Shown one piece after another: positions 1 through 5,390 of a DNA stretch of 5,390 nucleotides. The DNA comes from Planctomycetota bacterium (lineage in GTDB: Bacteria > Planctomycetota > UBA1135). Each line of letters opens with the position of its first letter. Positions within the stretch are counted from its first letter, which is position 1. The stretch lies in contig JAQWRF010000178.1 of the NCBI GenBank assembly GCA_029243845.1, positions 1 to 5,390 of the forward strand, in the 5' to 3' direction. The notes below the pieces were generated by a model. The model did not search any database. It was not told where the DNA came from and saw only the letters and a program-made list of their open reading frames with translations. Made by a program: the position numbers and the translations under genes.

Positions 1-687
1 GAGCAAGTGTTTGCTGGCGCGGTGCAAGTTATAAAACAAAGTGGTGCTAAATGGGTCGGCGGTCATTCGGTGCAGTCTGCCGAACCGCTGTACGGTTTCG
101 CGTGTTTCGGCGAATGTGATGAAAGCGATTTGATTACCAACGCCGGCGCCGAAGTAGGTGATTTGTTGTTCCTCACTAAACCATTGGGCGCAGGCTCTAT
201 AACCACCGGTGTTAAACGTGATGTCGCTGATCAGCAGCATGTCGATGCGGCAGTGGCGGGCATGATGCGTTTGAATGACACCGCAGCTCGTGCGATGAAA
301 GCTGCCGATGTGAAAGCAGCGACCGACATCACCGGATTTGGCTTGATAGGGCATGCCTTTAATATTGCGCGTGCCTCTAATGTGGAATTACGCTTCTCTG
401 CTAGCGCTATACCTTTGTATGGCGGCGCGCTCGACTTAGCTAAGCAGGGCGTCATTTCAGGAGCCTCCAGTCGTGGACGTGATATTTACGGGCCGAATGT
501 AACCATTAACGCCGATGTGCCACAAGAGTTGGCCGACATCTGCTTTGACGCTGAGACTTCTGGCGGATTGTTAGTGTGCGTTCACCCAGATAACGTCGAT
601 GCTTTTAGTGGAAGCTTAGGAGCGCACGATTTGTTTGTGCAAATCGGCGAAGTAGTGGCGGGTAGCTCTAGAGTTTCTCTGGTTTAA
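1..687 (+). CDS. selD: Selenide, water dikinase (selenophosphate synthetase), 3' part
   Basis: SelD makes selenophosphate from selenide and ATP in the cytoplasm. Selenophosphate is the selenium donor for selenocysteine-tRNA and for 2-selenouridine in tRNA. The frame is open from base 1, so the gene is cut at its 5' end; the GTG at base 7 lies inside the gene and is not a start. The visible 228 residues carry the family motifs in order: GGHSV followed by EPLYG (visible residues 20-32), LTKPLGAG (58-65), TDITGFGLIGHA (108-119) and ETSGGLL (185-191). They end in a normal C-terminus with TAA at 685-687. These motifs belong to the AIR-synthase-like ATP-binding fold. SelD proteins are usually about 340-350 residues, so roughly the last two thirds is present. 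The catalytic Cys/Sec and Lys near the N-terminus lie outside the window, so I cannot say whether this is the selenocysteine or cysteine form. The downstream neighbour is convergent and unrelated. Identity is near certain. Confidence 0.96.
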   Translation, partial: EQVFAGAVQVIKQSGAKWVGGHSVQSAEPLYGFACFGECDESDLITNAGAEVGDLLFLTKPLGAGSITTGVKRDVADQQHVDAAVAGMMRLNDTAARAMKAADVKAATDITGFGLIGHAFNIARASNVELRFSASAIPLYGGALDLAKQGVISGASSRGRDIYGPNVTINADVPQELADICFDAETSGGLLVCVHPDNVDAFSGSLGAHDLFVQIGEVVAGSSRVSLV

Positions 688-744
688 TCAGACGACATAT
701 CAAAGTGAAGTGATGCGGCATAAACCCTTATTCCGTTTCGCAGT
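688..744. other. Convergent intergenic gap between selD and the peptidase gene
   Basis: These 57 bases separate the two convergent stop codons. A 7-base inverted repeat, CATAAAC at 719-725 and GTTTATG at 743-749, has a 17-base loop, and its right arm covers the peptidase stop codon. It is AT-rich and has no T-run after it on either strand, so it is at best a weak bidirectional termination or mRNA-end hairpin. No gene is visible here. Confidence 0.3.
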
Positions 745-3090
745 TTATGTAACCTTAAAGCTCAGTTCTGTGATTCGAGCATTGATTTCCCCGGATTTCG
801 TATCGGCCTCTAAAAGCCGCACACGCCAAAACAAACTTTTGCTTCCGTCAAAATGATTATCTATAAAACATTTTCCAGTCCATCCTAGGGATGGGGCAAC
901 GGTTTCTATTTGCTTGATAGATGTCGCTCGTGTGTTAACCGCGACTTCAACGGTATACATATAATCTTCAGCATTCCGTTTTTCTGGGTGATACCAAGTA
1001 TTCTCAATGCCCACGCCGTGCATTCTCCAGGCATAAAGCGTGGGGGACTCGCACCCCCATTCTTCATTTGGCGCATACGCATGTTGAAGCCATTCGCCGG
1101 CGGCAGACAAGGTAACCATATTACTCTTTTTCTCGACACGAACTTTCTCGGTCGCGTTTAGGGTAGGGATGTGCAGTGATACTGCGGGGTCTCCAAATAG
1201 GGCTTGGTTGTATAGCTGATAATAATAAAGGCCGCCATCCCCTTGGTCCTTTTCGAGTACAGCAACTAAAACTCTATTCTGCGCATGCCTTTGTGCTTGT
1301 CCTAAAGTTTTACCATCCAATAAAGCATTCCAGAGTTCACTGCGATACAGGCTATATTGCGCAATGCCACGGCGGGTGTTTCCGGAAAAGGCAACTGCTC
1401 CATTGCGCAACAATCTCGCAGCCACCGACCTTCGTTCTACGTCCTGATCAAGGCTGGCGGTGCTGCAGCCAGCAGACTCTACGAATGCCGGAGCAATAAG
1501 AGTTTCTGTGTTCCATGAATAGGTTTTACCCATCTCCAACCACCAGGCATGGGAACCGTGAATAATAATCGCTGCCTCTGTAAGTGGCGATCCCGCCTCA
1601 ATAGGATTGCCGCCTTGGTGGTGACCGTGGAAGTCAAGACCTTGCTCTTCCAGTGACTGACATTCACCCTCCTCCCACTCGGCAGTGGCAAATTGATTCT
1701 GCCAAGGAGCCGCTGGGAATTCATCTAAAATAAATCCGCGGCAAGCTTGCAGTGTTGCGGAAGGCATGTCTTCCGCAATGAACCGGGCGAAATTCAATTC
1801 GAAAAAAGGGTCCTCGTCAATTTGGGAATAAGGCAAATCTGAAATTAAGTCAACATCAATACCTTGCCCATGATTAACGACTGCCATGGGCAAAGCATCA
1901 GGCCAGCCCACAAGGCATAGATGATCCGCTCGATATTTTGAGAGTTGGTAATACTGCTGAATGCTCTCCTTGATGGAGCGCGCTGAAGGTGAAGTCAGCC
2001 ATATCGCTGTTCCTCGTTCCGCCTCGGAGGCATCGAGGCTTACTGTCCACTCATCGCTCTGGATTGTGAATTTCTCTCCGGTCGTTAGAGGTTGCTCAAG
2101 TTTGCCTTTTAGTTTTCCATCGCGGTTAAAGTCGATTTGAACCCACCAGCGACTTGAACTAGTGTCTTGACCAATAATGAAGTTTCTTTTCTTGCCACCG
2201 ATGTCCATCGTGCCCATTTTCCATCCGTCTTTGCTTTGTTCAGTGCCGCTAGGGGGGCGACTAATTTCTTTGTCAGCGCCAAAATGCTTTTTCCACACCG
2301 TTTCCGTTTCTATTGGAACAACAATTCCTTGGTGCTGTGCAGCAAGTATTGAAGCCATAAAACTTAGGGTTCTGTTTTTCGCACCTCGGGGTTGAACTAC
2401 AGCTAGATATTTTATATCCATATCGTTATCCACCATCCAGTCGGCGACCTCCAGGCCATCGCGTAATTTTATTAATTTAAGATCAGGTGTTGAGCGCGGC
2501 ACCTCGTTACCAATGGCGATTAAAGTAGAGGCCTTAAGGCTAGATATTATTTTCTTGGTAGCACCTTTTAATTTGCCATTTTGAAGGGGAAACATAGGAC
2601 AACCTAAGCGGGAGGCCAGTGAAGCGGCTAGCAAGGCAGCAATCGGTTCTTCGATAGGGTATGCGACAACCATTTCGGATTGAACCCAACCATCTTCAGC
2701 AATTTCCTCGGAAGCTTTAAAAGCATTCGTGAATGATATCAATCGCGGCTTGGGTAGTGATTCGTCTGAGAGTGCAGGCACACTCTTTCCCAGCCACACG
2801 AGCTTTTCCGGTTTCAACCGAGCAAGGAAATCAACAAGTTCAGGTCGCCACGGGTCCTTTTCGTTTACAGCTAGGACTAAGACCTCATCCTTGTTGATTT
2901 TCTTTGCATAGGGGATGGCGGCTAGCAGCACATTGTCATGCCATGACGAATCTTGAGATGTAGGAACCAGTACCACCGTTTTGTCATACCATGACGGACT
3001 GCGGCTGATTGTTTGGCCAAAGCTGTCTCGAGGTAGCAATATTATGCTAAACGCGAGTAGTGCTAGAGGTTTTAGGTAGGAGGTGCTCAT
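745..3090 (-). CDS. Secreted gingipain-like (C25-type, clan CD) cysteine peptidase
   Basis: This 781-residue protein starts with a signal peptide: a short lysine-containing head, a hydrophobic stretch at about residues 8-20, and likely cleavage near SFG/QT at 25/26. The C25-like core covers about 385-640: LVGWPDALPM (393-402), SDLPYSQIDED (417-427), the catalytic His-Gly in IIIHGSH (His511), the catalytic Cys in ESAGCSTAS (Cys542), SVAARLLRNGAVAFSGNTR (555-573) and the closing LFGDPAVSLHIP (631-642). The 31-residue His-Cys spacing is close to that of gingipain R (His211, Cys244). About residues 37-262 look like up to three alpha/beta repeats; the clearest, at 140-198, resembles cell-wall-binding repeat 2. 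An EF-hand-like loop, DFNRDGKL, lies at 320-327. Residues from 645 on may form a beta-rich C-terminal domain. I see no type IX secretion tail. Substrate and P1 preference are unknown. The start fits the signal peptide, though no good ribosome binding site precedes it. It is divergent from the efflux genes. Confidence 0.8.
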   Translation of the reverse strand: MSTSYLKPLALLAFSIILLPRDSFGQTISRSPSWYDKTVVLVPTSQDSSWHDNVLLAAIPYAKKINKDEVLVLAVNEKDPWRPELVDFLARLKPEKLVWLGKSVPALSDESLPKPRLISFTNAFKASEEIAEDGWVQSEMVVAYPIEEPIAALLAASLASRLGCPMFPLQNGKLKGATKKIISSLKASTLIAIGNEVPRSTPDLKLIKLRDGLEVADWMVDNDMDIKYLAVVQPRGAKNRTLSFMASILAAQHQGIVVPIETETVWKKHFGADKEISRPPSGTEQSKDGWKMGTMDIGGKKRNFIIGQDTSSSRWWVQIDFNRDGKLKGKLEQPLTTGEKFTIQSDEWTVSLDASEAERGTAIWLTSPSARSIKESIQQYYQLSKYRADHLCLVGWPDALPMAVVNHGQGIDVDLISDLPYSQIDEDPFFELNFARFIAEDMPSATLQACRGFILDEFPAAPWQNQFATAEWEEGECQSLEEQGLDFHGHHQGGNPIEAGSPLTEAAIIIHGSHAWWLEMGKTYSWNTETLIAPAFVESAGCSTASLDQDVERRSVAARLLRNGAVAFSGNTRRGIAQYSLYRSELWNALLDGKTLGQAQRHAQNRVLVAVLEKDQGDGGLYYYQLYNQALFGDPAVSLHIPTLNATEKVRVEKKSNMVTLSAAGEWLQHAYAPNEEWGCESPTLYAWRMHGVGIENTWYHPEKRNAEDYMYTVEVAVNTRATSIKQIETVAPSLGWTGKCFIDNHFDGSKSLFWRVRLLEADTKSGEINARITELSFKVT

Positions 3091-3109
3091 TCTGTTACTT
3101 GCGTTTTCT

Positions 3110-3115
3110 ATTCTA
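3110..3115 (-). promoter_or_regulatory. Possible -10 box for the peptidase gene
   Basis: Read on the minus strand, this is TAGAAT, five of six matches to the sigma-70 -10 consensus, 19 bases before the peptidase ATG. No good -35 hexamer lies 16-18 bases upstream, and the implied leader would be only about 12 bases. It is a weak candidate. Confidence 0.25.
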
Positions 3116-3138
3116 GGCTAAATTCTCACCGCGAAGGA

Positions 3139-3168
3139 TGGAGTTCATCGGATTAATTCACCTATAAT
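3139..3168 (+). promoter_or_regulatory. Sigma-70-like promoter for the efflux operon
   Basis: A perfect TATAAT -10 box lies at 3163-3168. A poor -35 (TGGAGT at 3139-3144, three of six consensus matches) stands 18 bases upstream. Transcription would start near 3175 and give a leader of about 33 bases before the ATG at 3208. A perfect -10 with a weak -35 often goes with activator dependence, which would suit the repeats around it. That last point is inference. Confidence 0.55.
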
Positions 3169-3172
3169 TCAC
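3155..3172. repeat. AATTCAC direct repeat over the -10 box
   Basis: AATTCAC occurs at 3155-3161 and again at 3166-3172, offset by 11 bases, about one helical turn. The second copy overlaps the last three bases of TATAAT. A looser copy, AATTCTCAC, lies at 3121-3129. Same-face tandem sites like these are a common form of regulator binding site. No regulator gene is in the window. Confidence 0.4.
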
Positions 3173-3194
3173 AAACTAACTCCGTCCTAACTCG

Positions 3195-3198
3195 TAGG
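3195..3198 (+). promoter_or_regulatory. Weak ribosome binding site of the outer-membrane factor gene
   Basis: TAGG ends 9 bases before the ATG at 3208. It is a short match to the Shine-Dalgarno core but correctly placed. It supports the 3208 start, which also gives a complete lipoprotein signal peptide. Confidence 0.4.
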
Positions 3199-3207
3199 CT
3201 GCGTGAA

Positions 3208-4761
3208 ATGATAAATAGATTGCTATGTGTTTGCAGTTGCGCCACAGCGCTCCTAGTAGCTTCCTGCGTGACGCCAGAAGAAGCTCTGCTCGCTGCAGAT
3301 GACAGTGCTTATGCTTTGCTGTCGAAGAACGCCGAAGAGGTCTTTGGCGAAGCGAGCGACTTTAGCATCGAGCCTGCTGTGGGTAGCCTTCGCCAGCGAC
3401 TGATAAGCGGTGAGTTGACAGGGCCGGTAGAGCTAAATCTGCTCGCATGTCTAGAAATTGCTTCTGAAGACAGCCCTGTCTATCAATCCGAAAAAGAGGG
3501 CCTTTATCTATCGGCTTTAGACTTGCGGCTCGAGCAGTGGCAGTTTGAGAGCCAATTCTTTTTCGGCGCCGAAGCCTCGGCTCCTGCAGATACCGTAACG
3601 GTGTCGACGGGACTACAAAAGGCCTTAGGATCGGGCGCTACTATCCTTGCAGATATCGGCTCCAATATGCTTGCCGTGGTCAGCAGCGATCAACCCTTTA
3701 GCGCATTGGGTGCAGCGACCTTCAGTATCACTCAGCCTTTATTGGGCGGAGCTTCTGCCGAAGTGATTCGTGAGCCGTTAACTCAAGCCGAGCGCAATCT
3801 GGTTTATTCGGTGCGGTCCTTCGAACGTTACCGTCGCTCTTTTGCTCTCGATTTGGCGTTCCAGTATTTTCAACTCATTGAAAGTATTCGAAACCTTGAA
3901 ATCGAAACTAAAAACTTCCAAGGCTTACTCTTGCTCGCCGAGCGAAATGACGCTCTTGCAGAAGCGGGCCAATTAAACGACATCGAGGCCGATCAGGCGC
4001 GGCAAGATACTCTCGAATCGTCAAACCGACTGCTTGAACTCGATGCAAGAGTCAAAAAGCTACTCGACAATTTCAAGCTGTTACTCGGATTACCCGTCGG
4101 CGTAGAAATTGTTTTGCAAGAATCAAGCTTCGATGTGTTTCTTGAATCGGAAGAATACCTACTTAGTTTAGAGGAGAAGTCTGCGATCGAGACGTCCTTC
4201 AAGAGTAGGCTCGATTATTTAAATCGAGCAGATGCTACGCTCGATTCTGAACGACGCGTGTACGTAGCCGAAGAGGCGCTGAAGGCTGGTTTAGAACTAA
4301 AGGGCGACACTTCTTACCAGGGTCCCGGGGAATTAGATTGGTCCGCCGGCTTGTCTTTCGATTTGCCAATTAATCAGATCCCCCAACAGAACTCTTATCG
4401 TAGCAGTTTGATTAGTCTCGAAAAATCAGTGCGGGACGAACAGTTCTTGAAAGATTCCATTGTTGCTGGCTTGCGCGATAATATGCGCAACTTGCACAAC
4501 TCTATCGAAGGGGTGGCGATTCAACAAAGCTCTATTGAATTGGCGAAGAAACGTGTCGAGAGCACCGATATGAACTTAGCTGCAGGTAGATCAGATACCC
4601 GCTCTGTGCTTGAGGCGCGCCGCGCACTTGTTAGTGCACAAAACTCATTAGCTGCTGCAGAAAGAGAACGACTCACCGCGCGCCTTTCTCTGTGCTTTGA
4701 CCTAGGAATCCTTCGCGTCGGCCCCGACGGCTTCAGGATTTCACACACAGACTCTTTGTAA
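3208..4761 (+). CDS. TolC-family outer-membrane efflux lipoprotein
   Basis: This 517-residue protein should be the outer-membrane channel of a tripartite exporter. Its N-terminus is a type II signal peptide with lipobox VASC and lipidation at Cys20; cysteines at 7, 9 and 11 lie in the part removed. Two outer-membrane-efflux-protein repeats follow. The first, about 75-300, has the early helix (76-115), a beta-strand stretch with LQKALGSGA (136-144), ITQPLLGGA (174-182) and a long helix pair (190-295) ending in LLLGLP. The second, about 325-500, has DLPINQIPQQNSYRSSL (385-401) and the helices around LAAGRSDTRSVLEARRAL (457-474), closing with LSLCFDLGILRV. The trimer would form the outer-membrane barrel and periplasmic helical tunnel. 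It is followed 5 bases later by the adaptor gene, so the two are almost surely co-transcribed. Length fits lipoprotein members of the family (OprM type). The exported substrate cannot be inferred. Confidence 0.93.
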   Translation: MINRLLCVCSCATALLVASCVTPEEALLAADDSAYALLSKNAEEVFGEASDFSIEPAVGSLRQRLISGELTGPVELNLLACLEIASEDSPVYQSEKEGLYLSALDLRLEQWQFESQFFFGAEASAPADTVTVSTGLQKALGSGATILADIGSNMLAVVSSDQPFSALGAATFSITQPLLGGASAEVIREPLTQAERNLVYSVRSFERYRRSFALDLAFQYFQLIESIRNLEIETKNFQGLLLLAERNDALAEAGQLNDIEADQARQDTLESSNRLLELDARVKKLLDNFKLLLGLPVGVEIVLQESSFDVFLESEEYLLSLEEKSAIETSFKSRLDYLNRADATLDSERRVYVAEEALKAGLELKGDTSYQGPGELDWSAGLSFDLPINQIPQQNSYRSSLISLEKSVRDEQFLKDSIVAGLRDNMRNLHNSIEGVAIQQSSIELAKKRVESTDMNLAAGRSDTRSVLEARRALVSAQNSLAAAERERLTARLSLCFDLGILRVGPDGFRISHTDSL

Positions 4762-4766
4762 TACAG

Positions 4767-5390
4767 ATGATACGCTCCTTACTTAAATCAAAAATAACCA
4801 TTGTCGTTTGTGTCAGCGCAATCGCCATCTTCGCTTTCTCGAATCTCTCGAATGGTAATGGCGACAAGTCGGCCGCATACGGTGCTGAAGTTCAGCGCGG
4901 GCCTTTGCTTATCAGTGTGCTGCAGCGTGGCACGATGTCATCAAAGAATTCTTCAAAGATAAAATCAGAACTTGAAGGGGAATCTCAGGTTCTTTATCTT
5001 GTTGACGAAGGCACTTCTGTTGTTAAAGGCGATCTCGTGGCAGAACTTGATGCGTCTAAACTTGTCGAGCGAAGGATTGAACAAGTCATTACTAGTGAGG
5101 CCGCTACCGCAAATTATGTTAATGCTCAACAAGAGTATAGTATCCAAGAGAGCCAGAATAAAAGTGACATCGCAAAAGCCGAACTCGCATTGTCATTCGC
5201 CAAAATAGATTTAGAAAAATATATAGAGGGCGATTGGCCACAGCAACTACAAGGGGCGGACGAGTCGATTGAGCTAGCAAAAGAAGAATTGGCGCAAGCT
5301 CAAGATAAGCTTGAATGGTCGGTTAAGCTAAGCGAAAAAGGATTTCTCACACGCACTGAGCTTGAGTCCGATCAACTGCAATACAACCGC
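4767..5390 (+). CDS. HlyD/RND-type membrane fusion protein (periplasmic adaptor), 5' part
   Basis: The ATG at 4767 lies 5 bases after the stop of the outer-membrane factor gene, and the frame stays open to the window edge (208 codons), so the 3' end is missing. No ribosome binding site is evident, so translation is probably coupled to the gene before it. A basic head and a hydrophobic segment (about 9-26) form an inner-membrane anchor or uncleaved signal. The first half of the barrel strand region, EVQRGPLLISVLQRGTM, follows at 41-57. A half-lipoyl motif, EGTSVVKGDLVAELD, is at 81-95. A long helix from about 97 to 185 forms the first arm of the alpha hairpin, and GFLTRTELESDQL (192-204) marks the start of the returning helix. 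This protein would join the outer-membrane channel to an inner-membrane pump, which should lie just downstream. Whether that pump is an ABC (MacB-like) or RND permease cannot be seen here. Confidence 0.9.
   Translation, partial: MIRSLLKSKITIVVCVSAIAIFAFSNLSNGNGDKSAAYGAEVQRGPLLISVLQRGTMSSKNSSKIKSELEGESQVLYLVDEGTSVVKGDLVAELDASKLVERRIEQVITSEAATANYVNAQQEYSIQESQNKSDIAKAELALSFAKIDLEKYIEGDWPQQLQGADESIELAKEELAQAQDKLEWSVKLSEKGFLTRTELESDQLQYNR

Larger units (their letters stand above)
3135..3188. repeat. 11-base inverted repeat flanking the efflux promoter (candidate operator)
   Basis: Left arm AGGATGGAGTT (3135-3145) and right arm AACTCCGTCCT (3178-3188) are inverted copies with 10 of 11 positions paired; the one mismatch is T3139/G3184. 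Arm centres are 42 bases apart, close to four helical turns. The left arm covers the poor -35 and the right arm lies just past the expected transcription start. The transcript would not contain the left arm, so an RNA hairpin is unlikely and a DNA-binding protein site is the better reading. Confidence 0.45.

Noticed and set aside
7..9. GTG as the start codon of selD
   Set aside because: The frame is open to base 1 and the visible protein is about 120 residues short of a normal SelD, so this GTG is an internal valine.
714..749. Possible rho-independent terminator between selD and the peptidase gene
   Set aside because: The best stems are short (TGCG/CGCA, 4 bases; CATAAAC/GTTTATG, 7 AT-rich bases with a long loop) and no T-run follows on either strand.
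910..1499. Plus-strand open frames of 83 and 107 codons opposite the peptidase gene
   Set aside because: They lie entirely antisense to a well-supported coding region, have no recognisable domain and no ribosome binding site, and their composition reads as the shadow of the peptidase codons.
3178..3207. Leader hairpin or riboswitch before the outer-membrane factor gene
   Set aside because: With transcription expected near 3175, the left arm of the inverted repeat is not in the transcript and the remaining leader is only about 33 bases, too short for a riboswitch.
4965..5208. Overlapping open frames of 60 and 78 codons on both strands
   Set aside because: Both fall inside the adaptor gene, whose frame is continuous from 4767 to the window edge and carries clear family motifs.

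Overview
The window carries four protein-coding genes from a Gram-negative bacterium: the 3' part of selD, a secreted gingipain-like (C25-type, clan CD) cysteine peptidase on the minus strand, a TolC-family outer-membrane lipoprotein, and the 5' part of an HlyD/RND-type membrane fusion protein. The Gram-negative call rests on the TolC-type outer-membrane channel followed by a periplasmic adaptor. Base composition is moderate, and no rRNA, tRNA, insertion sequence or CRISPR array is visible. The wording of the TolC and adaptor proteins resembles forms I associate with the Planctomycetes/Verrucomicrobia group, so a marine Verrucomicrobiota-like host is my tentative guess. That is inference from remembered family resemblance, not proof.

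Layout: selD (plus, 1-687, cut at the left edge) converges on the peptidase gene (minus, 745-3090) across a 57-base gap. A 117-base divergent region (3091-3207) separates the peptidase from the efflux genes. It holds a perfect TATAAT box facing the efflux genes, a one-turn-spaced AATTCAC direct repeat over that box, and an 11-base inverted repeat (10 of 11 pairs) flanking it. The outer-membrane factor (plus, 3208-4761) and the adaptor (plus, 4767 to beyond 5390) follow in an operon with only 5 bases between them. The inner-membrane pump or permease is expected to the right of the window.

The outer-membrane factor and adaptor should form two parts of a tripartite efflux or type I-like export machine. 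The divergent peptidase has a signal peptide, so it probably acts in the periplasm or outside the cell. Whether it is functionally tied to the exporter or only shares the intergenic control region cannot be told from the sequence. SelD supplies selenophosphate for selenoprotein or selenouridine-tRNA synthesis and looks unrelated to the rest. The most interesting items are the domain architecture of the peptidase and the symmetric control region.
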